A stretch of 64,000 bases of DNA from Undaria pinnatifida (taxonomy: Eukaryota > Sar > Phaeophyceae > Laminariales > Alariaceae), in the NCBI GenBank assembly GCA_012845835.1, contig JABAKD010000019.1, forward strand, positions 11,155,344 to 11,219,343, read 5' to 3'. Shown piece after piece: positions 43,218 through 54,369 of the stretch. The notes beneath the pieces are model-generated. The model saw only the letters and a list, made by a program, of their open reading frames with translations, was not told the origin of the DNA and ran no database searches. Numbering within the stretch: position 1 is the first letter of the stretch; each line of letters begins with the position of its first letter. The position numbers and the translations under genes are program-made.

Positions 43218-44529
43218 GATAAGGTTCAAGAGATGTAGAGCGCACCGGACGTGCGTCATGATATCGGGCTTGCCTTATGGAGTGAGAGTCACGCGGCCCC
43301 GCAGAGGAAGGAGTGGGGCATAAGCTGTTTTCGAGTTAACCTGATACTTTGAAGTTTTTCTTCGTTAGGGGTTTCTTGCGCAGGGGCCAAAAATATATCA
43401 GCGCCCCTCACGGGGGCGAGGGGGTTTGCGGTTTGCCGCAGCACCTACACTTTGTATTGTAGCCCGGCACGGAAGGTGCCGCCTTCGACAAATTGATGGC
43501 CGTCATTCTTAAGCTTTAACAAGTTATAATGTAGTAGGTAGTGCCCATTTCATTGTCCCAACATCCATGTGGATTGTACACGACAGTGCAAATCTACCGC
43601 CAACTCATCACCCGGGATAAACCCTGTAGCCGTTGCGCTTCAGATTCCCAGGTTTACTCGGCACTGAGCCAATGTTCAGCCTGTGTTCCCCCCTATATTT
43701 CCTCTCTCCCGCATATGGAGAGCTCACGTCCCCGTCACCGAGAAGTCACCCGTACATTTCCCTCGTGCCCATGGCGAGCCAATCCTTTGGATGCCACATC
43801 TTGGACTCCTCGTACTAGAGTAAACTATTTTGGAAAACACCACGTGTTCCGTAGTCTTGTTTTTGGACGGCTTTGACTTCCGCTGTAGTCAGTCGTGTGT
43901 GTAGCTGATGCCGGATACACATGACGCATACGGGAACAAATATAAGCCATCCCTGTCCGCAGGGTTCTCGCATGTTTTACATCCACCAAGTATTCTGACT
44001 CAGGTGGGTGACGTCGTTGCCGGTAGATCTCATCTATCCAAAATATCGAAATATTTCCAACCGTTGCGACTTGTTGGATATTTATAATCTTTCTGGAGTC
44101 AACGCTCTCAGCCTCGACACTCACGACACCATCAGTCGGGTCTGGCAGTCGGTTTCCAAACCAGATATTTCTGTACGCCGCCAGATGCTTCGCTTCTCTA
44201 TAGTGCCCGTCATGTGTCGTTTTTTGACCGAGCGTGAGTTCAGCCTCGACCGTCAACCAAACTCGCTCTACCCATGTTGGATCCGAACACATCACACCCC
44301 CTTGCAGACTTGTTTTGAAGATGACCAGATTTCTAACGTTCGATCTTTCATTTTTTTTCTCTCCCCAGCTCAATTTGCAGTTTTTTTTAAGCATTCAAAG
44401 ATCTTCTGCGCAACCCGTATGGTCATAGGTGATGCCGGTACCGCCTTCTCTATCGCTGTACAGGATCAGAAGTTAATCGTATTCGTACGACCCGTATCTT
44501 ATCGCGGGGTTCGGCTTGTTCGTTTCAAG
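43218..44529. other. unassigned sequence downstream of the recombinase
   Basis: A minus-strand frame (43825-44394, 189 codons) and an overlapping plus-strand frame (44008-44652) are open, but neither has a recognisable domain. Small foldbacks (CGCCCC/GGGGCG near 43407, CGGCAC/GTGCCG near 43465) could belong to the element terminus. Confidence 0.35.
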
Positions 44530-45233
44530 TACAGTAGGTGGGCCTATATAGTGCGGGTATGTGACACGGCTCCGTACCCGCACTATATCGACCTCGCGCA
44601 CTATATGATTTCTGGCCTTTATAGTGCGGGTACCCGCACAATTCGCGACTAGAATCAACTCAATAGTGCGGGTTAGCGCTCTATTCGCGATTTCACTTGT
44701 TTGAAGCACAGAACAAAGCCAACGGCAAGGTGTACGAAGGTGAACAAGCTGTCGATACATGCATCTGTACGTGATGAGAAGAGGACAGCCTGTTGCAGCG
44801 TTGAATAGGCCTGCTGCACCCGGGTACAGCGTGGTTGCTCATGACGACGCGCTCGCACGTCTGAGTGCACCACCCGTCTGTGTGTGCGAAGTCCCATCGT
44901 TGGTTGAGATGAAATATATAAGTTCGTAGAGGAATGGATTTACTACTAAATGCAAGCTCTGCAAACGAAACATAAACGTGCCAAACGGTGACATCCTCTC
45001 AGGAAAAAAAAAGCGGGAAACTGGAACAACAACAAACATACGTCTCTACTCGTACTTCTCGTACGCTCTACCTTTGTGGCTACGAGAAAATCCGCAACAA
45101 CGCAACACCACGCATACCCTTGGGCTTGGTTTTAATGCACGAATAAGTAAAACGCGCCAACCTTTGACTTACTGTACTTCGTACGAGTCACTTCACCACA
45201 CATGAAAGTCAGGCACTCCGTAGACCCGCGCCC

Positions 45234-45352
45234 CACCCACCCCCCCCCCACAAAAAAACGAACAACGCCAATCGTTTCACGTGTCAAAATACCCACTCAC
45301 CCCCCCCCCCCACAAAAAACGAACAACGCCAATCGTTTCACGTGTCAAATAC
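45234..45352 (+). repeat. tandem repeat, two units of ~58-61 bp
   Basis: Two copies of CGAACAACGCCAATCGTTTC followed by ACGTGTCAAA, each preceded by a C-run and an A-run. Confidence 0.8.
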
Positions 45353-45594
45353 CCCCGGACATCAGTCTCGCGAGATGGCCGCGATGCATGCTCTGCAATC
45401 ATCAACATCCGTGCCCTCTGGAGCAAATGGCCGGCCTCATTGATGCCGGACGCTTCTGCGTAGTTTTCCAGGGCGGCGAAGTGCTGGAGAACTTCCGCAT
45501 ACGACGGTGGCTCGGTGCGAACGCCTTCGACGTCGTCGTCGTCCTCACTCTCCAGATGGGGAAGATGGCAGAGTTCGCCTGCTGCACACGGCAT
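45277..45594 (-). pseudogene. possible transposase C-terminal remnant inside the pogo-like element
   Basis: The frame has an acidic patch (LESEDDDDVEG) followed by SYAEVLQHFAALENYAEASG, a helical tail like the acid-rich, Leu-patterned C-termini of Tigger/jerky-type transposases. The DDE core is absent. Its last part overlaps a tandem C-rich repeat. Assignment rests on composition plus location between the TIRs. Confidence 0.4.
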
Positions 45595-46319
45595 CGTGAG
45601 CCTCTACGCTGCTCTCCGTGTTGCCAGTAGGGTCCGCCGGGTGGTAGGGGTACTGTACAGCTGTAGTACTGTACTGCTGTACCGCAGCACTGCGGGTTTG
45701 TGGTCAGTTTGACCCCATGATCTAAGGCGGGGTGACGTCAGACCAGCACTATATCGGGTGTGAGGTGGTCCAAATCCGCATTATATAGACCTGTGCCCCT
45801 ATTATTGTGCGGCATGCGCACTATATAGGCCCGAATTTTGTGCCAAGCGATTCACCCGAACTATACCGGCAGGGGCGCACTATATAACCCGCACTATATA
45901 GGCCCACCTACTGTATCACGATTATTTTTAAACAAGATTTTTTGTCAACTCATCATGATGGAATCGGGCTTTTGATGCAAATTATTGACCATAGTACGTT
46001 CCATTGCCATTGTCAGTCTGTCGCTACGAGTTCGTGCAGCAGAGAAAAATATTTCGTGCTATTAATAGGATACTGCTGTGCACGGGTTAGTTATACTGTC
46101 TGGAAGACAGAGAAACTCGCGAGAGGGGCTTTTTGGCGAAACCATTTCCTATAGGTTTGCTGCTTTTTTCGCTTTCCTCGGAAGCGTGTGTGTTGTGTTG
46201 TGTGTTCTTTACGTTGTTTCTCTACCCGTCGATATTTTTTAGCACTCATCACAAATCCCGGCATCCCTACCGGTTCTTCGCCTTACGTTGACATTTTTTA
46301 GCATTCATCGACCATACGT

Positions 46320-46800
46320 AGGACAATACGATATTGAAGATGCATATTGACCGGTCAATACGTGCGCTATTTTCGTACCGATTGGAATTGACAACATCGG
46401 CACTGCGCCGAACAACATATCGATACGAATTGGTGGACGCAGTACTTCATGCCACCCAAATATCGATATGCACAGCAATCGCCAATATTCTCACCACACG
46501 GGTCTTGATATGTCTTGATGCACGCAATGCCATGAACGGCCGACTATCGATATGAATTGATCAAGCCAACATTTTTGCGGTGGACCTATCGATATGATAT
46601 TGGTGCTACAATACGCTTCAGGGTCAAATATCGGTATGCATTGTCATCATCAAAGTCTGCGTTTTGTGCGTATCGACACGTACGTACGTGTTGTTTCGCC
46701 TGGTACTGATGCATATTGGCCCCTTCAATATGTTGACAGCCCACGTATCGGTATGTAGGTATTGTTTAATTCAATATGTGAATTTCTTTCGCCAAGTGTA
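46320..46800 (+). repeat. degenerate ~41-bp periodic array of TATCGATATG motifs
   Basis: TATCGATA(T/C)G or close variants occur near 46419, 46459, 46545, 46586, 46628, 46668, 46706 and 46745, mostly 40-42 bp apart with unrelated spacers. Similar CAATAT/ATCGATA-rich tracts lie at 56690-56900, 57540-57680 and 60130-60500. Confidence 0.55.
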
Positions 46801-47419
46801 TCGTTCTATTTCATGCATGTTCTCTCTTGCAGCACATTTTATTGGCGCCTCGATATGTGGTGGTCTGTGCCTAAAAATCGGTAACCTGACGTCACTATGT
46901 TCTTCGTTTGCACGTGAGGTTTGGTGGCGTGGCACAAAACAAGTACGGACATGTTGTGAAGCCGAAAAAGTCCGACAAGCGCTTGCAAGGAGAAAGGCGA
47001 AGAGATCAACGTTGAAGACAGCACAGCACTGTCACGGTGCCAAAATGTTGGTGACGCACCTGAACAGCCTTCAACAGCAAAAAAATTAGAACATACACCA
47101 AACGCTGGGCGGTCGGCGCCAAACCACAGCTTTCCTCGTGACGTCAATCTCGAATGCACAAGCTCAGCCCAGCCGCCCCTTTCCCTTCCCCTCCCTGCGG
47201 AACGACAAGCGCTGAGCCATGGAGCAAGAAAAACGGAATATCAGCGGCCGCCCGCAACGAAGACAAGCACGCTCCCCGTACTCTTAAAACCTGACAGACG
47301 ATGAGCGGGGTGCGGTACTGGGCTTCCGCCCTGACGTACGCCGCTTGAAAACAAAGCATTGATTCTTCGGAAAACACCTCTACCCCGGCAAAAAAAAACA
47401 CCCACACCCTGAAAAAATC

Positions 47420-49650
47420 TCATGGCACATCTCCAAGGGAATCCCCCCCCTCGTGCCCTGAACGTCGGGACTGCGGGTCGGCAGCTACCCACGCAGGGTC
47501 GACCGTATCGTCGTCTTCGTCGGAGTGCTGTTCCTCCGCGTAGTCCATAACCTGAACCTCGTGCAGCAGTGCCGGGTCCTTGAATCGTTCCGGGAGGGTT
47601 CTGCACAGCGTCATCGGCGAGTTGGGGGGTGTCGGGTGGGATGCTGTCGTACTGCACCCGCAAATAATGACAAATCTCCAACTGAGCGAAGTCGAGGGAG
47701 CCGCGTTTGCGGGGCATGAAAAAGTCCGCGATGCAGAAGTCTCGCTGCATGACACCCGCGGAGGCCGGCACACCGTAGACGGCCTGCGCGACGGCTCGAA
47801 GGGCTACAGGGTGTCGTTTGCCGTGAAGCCGCCAGTACTCAGCGCCGTCTATCTCCCTTTGCTTCTTAGTGAACTGCACGCCCGAGCGGAAACGGAGGAC
47901 AAGGGATTACGCAACAAGGAAGAATACCAGCGCTCTACATGGATCAGAATGAAGAGAAGGCCAACCGAATCAAACGTGGAGGGTTTAGTGTACACGATCA
48001 CAACGCACCGATCGCTTTTACAAATCCCCCTGATCAAGGCGGCAACGGCTGACCTCCGTGCAACAAGAAGACATGAGTTCGGCCTTCGACAAGACCGAAA
48101 ACGGACTAAACTGCTTTGTTCATTCACCTTCATCTCCATCCAGTCATTGAGAAGGGAGTTCGCCTCCTCCTTGGCGTCGCGGTCGACGGGAGGGAGAGGC
48201 TCCTGGTCGTCGTCGCTGTCGTCCCAGAAACCAGCACCATGCAGCGTTTCAGTGGTGTGGTGGCTTGAGACGGAGCCACCCCCCCCCGTAGCAGAGCCAC
48301 CCCCCCCCGTAGCAGAGCCACCCCCCTCCGTAGCAGAGCTACCCCCCTCCGTGGCAGAGCCACCCCCCTCTATAGCAGAGCCACCCCCCGCCGTGGTTCT
48401 TGCCCGCTTCGCCGCCGGTGTGTCGACGATGGCATTGGCAGCCTCTGCCGCCTTCTTGTCCCGGACTCTCTTCTCCTTCACACCGTCAGCCAGGAGGCTG
48501 TGAACTTCGGCTCTTATCTTCGTCTTGATTTCTGAAGCGGAAGCCAGGGCAACGCCAACAGCGGCGGTAGAGGCAAGCAGCGAATCGACGTACTGCAACC
48601 TTCGCGAGCCCGGACACAGAAACATCGTTCGATCGAAGACATGGGAGCGGTTCACCAGGTTCTTCCCGTAGCGCGGCAGGAACCGCGTCGCGAATGAGAC
48701 TCGGAACGCATCGCGAGTCTTTGCGGCCGGTTTCTGTGAGTTGCTGGTGAGGTCGACGGGAGATCGATGTGCTACTTTCCGCGCCGACGGGTGCGACATG
48801 CACAATCTTGAGCGGTTTGTTGGGCTCGAGAGTGTCGGTTAACAAAAAGAAAAGCCGCCTCAAGGCCCCTTGACCAGATGGCTCCAAGGTCTTCTGGCAG
48901 TAGAAGATGTTGTCGTTGACCACCTTTACGATGCTATACACCTCCTCAAGCTGGCAAGGGCGCAGGGACAGATGTGGGAACAACAATTGGGGCAGGGCAA
49001 GAGAGGTCAATTATTAACGGTAGTGGTCATCACCACGTGGTCATCACACCACCCCTACAATGCAGGAAAGGGACGGCCCCATGAGGTGGTCTCGATAGGA
49101 ATGAACCGCGCATCACGTGTGGCATGCTAGGAGGGTGGAGGGTGGCGTAATGTGCAAAAAATACCTCTTCGAGGAACAAGTCCGGCATGGATCTTGCCTC
49201 GCGGGTGTGCCATGGGTGTTGGGTACCCGGAGTACTGTTCAACCAAAATCTAGACTGTCCAGCATCCACCACAAAACCACCCCATGTACCACACACGACG
49301 AAACCCCTCGAGCTATACCTTGAAGGAATCAGACCCGTTGGCCATCTCGACGACCTTCTCGCAAAGCTCCAATAAGCAGCGGCAGAGTAGGTTCTTCGAG
49401 GCTTCTTTCGTCTGGGACATGCCGGTGCCGTCGATGGTGGCACGTTACATGTGAGGGATGCACCACTCTCGATCGAACGCCTCACCGATCCCAGTCCGGA
49501 CGTCACCTCTGTAACGGCGCCAGCGATGTCCTTCTCATGCAGGCCATTCTGGGGCAGGACTTGGCGAACCCACAGCATGACCACTTGGCCGGTGACCTTC
49601 CCGAGGCTTGGAGCAGGTCGAAAATGCTTCACGGCCAGCAGCATGGTCTG
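47420..49650 (-). pseudogene. hAT-family transposase, multi-exon and frameshifted
   Basis: Reading right to left: GLHEKDIAGAVTE, then after a frame change VRTGIGEAFDREWCIPH and SQTKEASKNLL (49520-49330); a CTTGCCAG acceptor at 48951 leads to LEEVYSIVKVVNDNIFYCQK. A CTCACAG acceptor near 48736 leads to RDAFRVSFATRFLPRYGKNL and a disordered insert of GGSAT/GGGSA repeats. A TGCAG acceptor near 47877 leads to RHPVALRAVAQAVYGVPASA, MQRDFCIADFF and LEICHYLRVQYDSIPPD. The last block is the hAT C-terminal dimerisation domain. At least two frame changes (near 49525 and 47600) show a dead gene. The N-terminal BED finger and the terminal inverted repeats were not found. Confidence 0.7.
48270..48400 (-). 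repeat. 24-bp-type tandem repeat inside the hAT coding region
   Basis: Units of GTAGCAGAGCCACCCCCC-like sequence on the plus strand encode GGSAT-type pentapeptides in the transposase insert. The minus frame stays open throughout. Confidence 0.7.
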
Positions 49651-50559
49651 ATCGCGGGTGAGAGGGGCCGCACGGAACGGATAACGTTAGAGGTACAGTA
49701 CATTGTAGTTGCTTCGGATGTTCGGATCAAGTGATACAATCCTTGCCACCTGGAACCTGGCGACTTCGAGGCGGCGATGTGTGCAACGAATGTTGCTACG
49801 TTGGCCTCCAGAGAGTATAGTGACGGTATGCAATCCTTTTCATCGTTCGCGGGGGTAGCAGCTGTTCAAACCATGAACGGTGGTTGTTCAAATGCATCAT
49901 TTTTGGTTTGTGAAAAGCTGTTGTCTACGCGCGCTGCGTAGTCGCCTTTCGTGAAGATGATGCTTCAAACCCCACCCATCCGAGAGCGGCAACAAAGGGT
50001 GGGGATGGAAACTCTGCTTGCCCCGGAAATCATTCTGTGTGAGAATGACGCGTCATGTATTCTATTCTCAAATCGACACGATAGCGCTTTGTATTTTGCA
50101 ACTGAATCAAACGCTGTGGTGTATTTTATAAAAAATATTTCAAGGACGTCAGCCGTGAGTTCGACGAATTTCAGGTCAATACTCATCTTTGCAAGCTGCG
50201 TTGTTGGTACTTGTAATATACTATATGGGTGAGTTTTTATTGGAAGGGGTCCTATTTTTTGTCCACTATAGTGGTAAGTGTTGGTATTTTTATTTTAGGT
50301 GGGGAATTTTGAGCTATACCTAACATCACATCTATTTTATAAGTTTAATACTGTAGTTTCCACTATACTTCTCTATCATATGTATGGTAGGCGGTTTATT
50401 TTGTTTTTTCTACCCCCCGGTTTTAATATCGGGAGGAGTGCGAATACATAATATTATTAGTTATCTTATATGTTCCTCTTAATACAACATTCGAGAATGA
50501 AAGTCGGCTATCCCCCCCCAAAAAATGAAATAAAATAAAATATGTAGACTATATTATAA
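49651..50559. other. no gene recognised, AT-rich
   Basis: Short frames only. The block TGGGTGAGTTTTTATTGGAAGGGGTCC near 50226 is related to sequence at 55330-55460 (GGGAGGGGTCCTATT...GTTAGTATTTTTACTTTAGG), so it is another dispersed repeat. Confidence 0.4.
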
Positions 50560-51475
50560 AAGTTAAAATACACTCCAGCTGAGAGATCGAAGATTTTGTC
50601 GAAACTCATCTTTGCAAGCTGTGTGTGATACTCCGATCGCGCGTATTACGGATTGTGTTTCCTCATTAAGGATATAGGTCGGCGACTCCCCTTACAACTA
50701 CAATGTAGCTATCAGGGTCAACAGGGTGATGTTAGCCAGTCTGTGCGCGGAAACTATAAAACCCGTTTCTGAGGGGGACAAAATCTGACAGCTGTGGAAG
50801 GACATGTATCCGTTTATCAAGTGAATCCTGTAAGTCGAATAACCGGTGAGGGGAGGGCGGAGTTTTGAAGGACGTGGGGGCCTGGTTTTGATCAAAAGGG
50901 AGCGGGGTTAGAGGGGGGGGGGAGGACTGGGGGGGGGGCGGACGGGCGGGCAATTTGTGCGTGGAAGCTATAAATCCTTCAAGGGGATAAATCTGACGGT
51001 TTTGAGAAGAAAAACACAAATAAATAAAAAAAAAATGCACCAGTTTATCATTGGGCGGGGGGTTGGGGCGGGGGTGGGGCGGGGGTGGGGCAGCTCAATC
51101 TGTGCGTGGAAACTAAACATTCTTTTAAGGGGATAAACGTGACGGTTTTGGAAAGAATACATCAGTTTATCATGTATATCCTGGGGTAAGTCGTACAATC
51201 AGTGAGTAGAGGGCGGAGTGTTCGAGGGGGTGGGAGGGTCGGGAGGTGGGGGGTGGCCCCGGGGCGGGGGGGCGGGGGGGCGGGGGGGGGGGGGGTGGGG
51301 GGGGGCAAAGGGCTTGTGGTGGCATAGATGTGGGGGTTTGTTATACGTGTGGTGCTAGGTCTAGCCGATGGTGCGGGTGGTGGGAAAGAAGGAGACGTTC
51401 GGGGCGGGGGGGGGGGGGGGAGGAAACAGCGGCATGGATGGCTCTAGAAAGATAATGAGGTGATATCCAGTGCGT
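50560..51475 (-). repeat. C-rich modular repeat family, copy 5 (inverted)
   Basis: Reverse orientation with long G-rich linkers, including a run near 51285. It stands head to head with copy 6. Confidence 0.8.
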
Positions 51476-52205
51476 GAAGTGTTTATTAATCTGGCGGATT
51501 TCGATATTAGGTGGGGCGTTTGAGCAAGAGAGAGCGAGAAGGGGGGGGTGTGTGGGGGGGAAAGATTTTTTAGGAGGTTTAGACTATATATGTCACCCCT
51601 GCCCCAACCCTCCCCATGATAAACTGGTGCTGTTTTTTTTTCTTCTTTTTCTTCCAAAACTGTCAGATTTATCCCCTTGAAGGAGTTATAGTTTTCACGC
51701 ACAAATTTCCCCCCCCCCCTCCCCCCCTCCGCCTTACCCCCCCTCAAACTCCGCTCCCTTTTGATCAAAACCAGGCCCCCACGTCCTTCAAAACCCCGCC
51801 CTCCCCTCACCGGTTATTCGACTTACAGGATTCACTTTATAAACGGATGCATTTCCTTCCACAGCTGTCAGGTTTTGTCCCCCTCAGAAACGGGTTTTAT
51901 AGTTTGCGCGCACAGACTGACTAACATCACCCTGTTGACCCTGATAGCTACATTGTAGTTGCAAGGGGAGTCGCCGACCTATATCCTTAATGAGGACACA
52001 CAACCCGTAATACGCGCGATCGGAGTATCACACACAGCTTGCAAAGATGAGTTTTGACAAAATCTTCGATCTCACAGCTGGAGTGTATTTTCATTTTTTA
52101 CATCAGGTAATATGTAATACGCGCGATCGGAGTATTACACACAGCTTGCAAAGATTAGTTTCGACACAACATTCGATTTCACAGCTGGAGAGTATTTTGA
52201 TTTTT
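51476..52205 (+). repeat. C-rich modular repeat family, copy 6
   Basis: Forward orientation with modules at 51660 and 51870, and the GATCTCACAGCTGGAGTG tail twice (near 52070 and again near 52170 after a partial duplication). Together with copy 5 it forms an imperfect ~1.6-kb palindrome. Confidence 0.8.
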
Positions 52206-52224
52206 AAAACAATAATAATAACAA

Positions 52225-52290
52225 AAACTCTGTGGGACACGAACCCACGGTTCCAAATTGTTATGCTGTCACTCTTACCATTTTATAAAA
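52225..52290 (-). other. tRNA-like fragment with B-box
   Basis: On the minus strand GGAACCGTGGGTTCGTGTCCCAC gives a T-arm-like hairpin with a B-box match. Three relatives lie at 55955-56020, 56055-56120 and 56285-56350, each with GACAGC(A/G)TAT about 25 bp upstream. They are repeated pieces, not complete tRNA genes. Confidence 0.4.
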
Positions 52291-52424
52291 TATATAGGCT
52301 ATATATTCAGGACGTAAGGTGTGGGTTCGACGAATTTCGGGTCAGTACTCATATTTTGAAGCTGCTTGCTGTTGCTTGTACTTTACCATGTAGGTAATTT
52401 CTTTTACACCTCGGACAGATCAGC

Positions 52425-52925
52425 TCACCGTAGCTCGAGCTAGCTCTTTTCGGAGCTGGCTCACCGGTGAGCTACGTGAGCTACATGAGCTGCACATGTT
52501 TCGAAGGCTTGAGCTATAGGCGGTAGCTCATCTTCACAAGTTTTGAGGCTTGAGCTATATATAGGCGATAGCTCATCTGCCCGTGTATCCAAACCTTGAG
52601 CTATAGGAGCTACACGAGCTAGCTCATCTGCCCCCGAGATGAGCTATAGGAGCTACATGAGCTACACATGTTTCCCCCGGCTTGAGCTTACGGCGGTAGT
52701 TCATCTGCACATGTTTCCCCCAGCTTGAGCTAAAGGCGATAGCTCATCTGCACATGTTTTCAAAGCTTGAGCTATAGGCGATATCTCATCTGCACATGTT
52801 TTCAAGGCTTGAGCTATAGGCGATAGCTCAACTGCACATGTTTCGAAGGCTTGAGCTATAGGCGATAGCTCATCTGCACAAGGCTTGAGCTATAGGGGAT
52901 AGATGAGCTAGCTCACGAGCTGTAT
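52425..52925 (+). repeat. hairpin-unit minisatellite, block 1
   Basis: About ten units of ~40 bp carry TGAGCTATAGGCGATAGCTCA followed by a CTGCACATGTTTNNAAGGCT spacer. The first part is a hairpin, TGAGCTAT/ATAGCTCA with a 5-base loop. Substitutions tend to keep pairing (for example TACAGGCGGTAGCTC variants). Confidence 0.85.
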
Positions 52926-53126
52926 AAGTGACCAATACAAGTACGCATAATAGAACGACATCAACACAAACAACCATATACTCTATGAGATCGGATCTGC
53001 TTCTGTTCTGAATATAATATACCTGACGAATAGGTCGACACACGGCAGAACTTGCTGTCAGCTGTCACCACACAAGAAACGCTCGCACACAACACAACAC
53101 CGACACCATACAGCAACACCCCTAGC

Positions 53127-53859
53127 ATGCCCACGACCCGGGGCAGCAGCTCTAGCGGCGCTTCGGCCGTAGGCCAGGCTGGCGGTGGGCAGCAAGCGGA
53201 CCCATCGATGGATGTGGACCCCACCAACAACGCCATCGATGTCGATGAAGACAACGATCAAACCGAGGCTGAAAACAAGGTGCGTGGTTCGGAAGGTGTG
53301 GTTTTGTTCCCCTAGACCATGATGCCGCTGTTCGAGCTGCATCATCCAATCTGTATCTGTATACCTCTTTGGAGTAGTAGTAGTGTAGTTGAAGGGTAAG
53401 GGTCTGTACATGTATGTGGCGAGCTGTAGCTGTACGGGGTTTCATTACTCGTGCAGGTGTTTGTGTTCGTATACCGTACTCGCATGAGTACAGCAGGAAC
53501 GACGACAGTACCAGTAACAGTTTGTTGTTTGTTTGTTGATGTTATTATGCTTCTCTCATAATACAGATACATACGTTGTGCATGATGTATGTACGAGATG
53601 CCTCGCTTGTCCCGCACTCTAACGCGTGCTGTGCATCTTCTCGCGCTGTGCTCACCAACAGGAGGCGAAGGAGACAGCCATGCGTGACATACCAACACCA
53701 ATTGGGATACCAACACCAATTGGGTTCAGGTGGTGGCCCTTTCTGCGGGCGAAGAGAAGGGCGACGACTCCTGCGACGAGTACAACGGGGAAAGCTCAAG
53801 CTTCACCTAGACGCCTCGGGGATAAATGGGGGCAGCGGCGGATCTTCTGCGTTTTGTGA
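53127..53859 (+). CDS. small spliced gene of unknown function
   Basis: Exon 1 (53127-53279) starts at ATG, is open for 51 codons and ends AAG/GTGCGT. It encodes a Ser/Gly-rich start and an acidic stretch, MDVDPTNNAIDVDEDN. Acceptor CACCAACAG at 53661 leads in phase 0 to exon 2 ending TGA at 53857-53859 (116 residues, basic tail). An alternative acceptor GGGTTCAG at 53729 leads, also in phase 0, to VVALSAGEEKGDDSCDEYNG ending TAG at 53810, which better matches the acidic character. No family recognised. The gene sits between two blocks of hairpin minisatellite. Confidence 0.4.
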
Positions 53860-54369
53860 TGAGAGTTCATCTGTTGTCTGCTTGTTTTTTTGGCGATGTA
53901 GATGGTTATGGTTTCTTGTTTCTGTCTCTCTCTGTCTCTTCTTATTTTTGCACCTTGTGGTAGGCTGCAGCCACGCAAGCCGTAACGGTAACGGCGTGTT
54001 CGGGATTCAGATTATACTGTGATTCAATATAGCCTTATTAATGGGTGGTGGGTGGGTGGGCGGGCGGGTTGGTTTTCGCTAGCGTTGCAGCGTGCCACTA
54101 GAGGTACCCATATTTATCGTGTTCGTGTAGTTTTTATGAGAAAAGTAAAAGTATAAGTATGCGAATAAATGCTAATAATAACATCAATATATTAATATTG
54201 AAGAGTCTTAATGCTGTCCTGTCGCTCGAACCGTCGTTGAAATTTCATATGCATGGCAAGCTGTACAAACCATATTATTCCTATACATTCGGACGTGTCC
54301 CGGAGGGTGGGCTTTTTCAGCTACTCATCTTACATGCATGTGTTGCCGAGAAAGAGCTACGATGAGCTG
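53860..54369. other. no gene recognised
   Basis: A short GGTGGGTGGGCGGGC tract lies near 54043. Otherwise AT-rich with no coding signal. Confidence 0.35.

Larger units (their letters stand above)
44532..45913. mobile_element. pogo/Tc1-mariner-like DNA transposon, internally deleted
   Basis: Perfect terminal inverted repeats begin CAGTAGGTGGGCCTATATAG and extend 27 bp, flanked by TA on both sides (44530-44531 and 45914-45915). CAGT termini and TA duplication are typical of pogo/Tigger and other Tc1-mariner elements. Subterminal TATAGTGCGGGT-like motifs recur several times near both ends. At 1.38 kb with only a transposase tail, it is non-autonomous. Confidence 0.85.

Noticed and set aside
43825-44394. 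189-codon minus-strand ORF as a confident gene
   Set aside because: An overlapping plus-strand frame is equally open and neither shows a motif or splice support.
47580-48503. Plus-strand ORF of 307 codons with Pro-Val-Ala-Glu repeats
   Set aside because: It is antisense to the hAT transposase exons, which carry a recognisable dimerisation domain.
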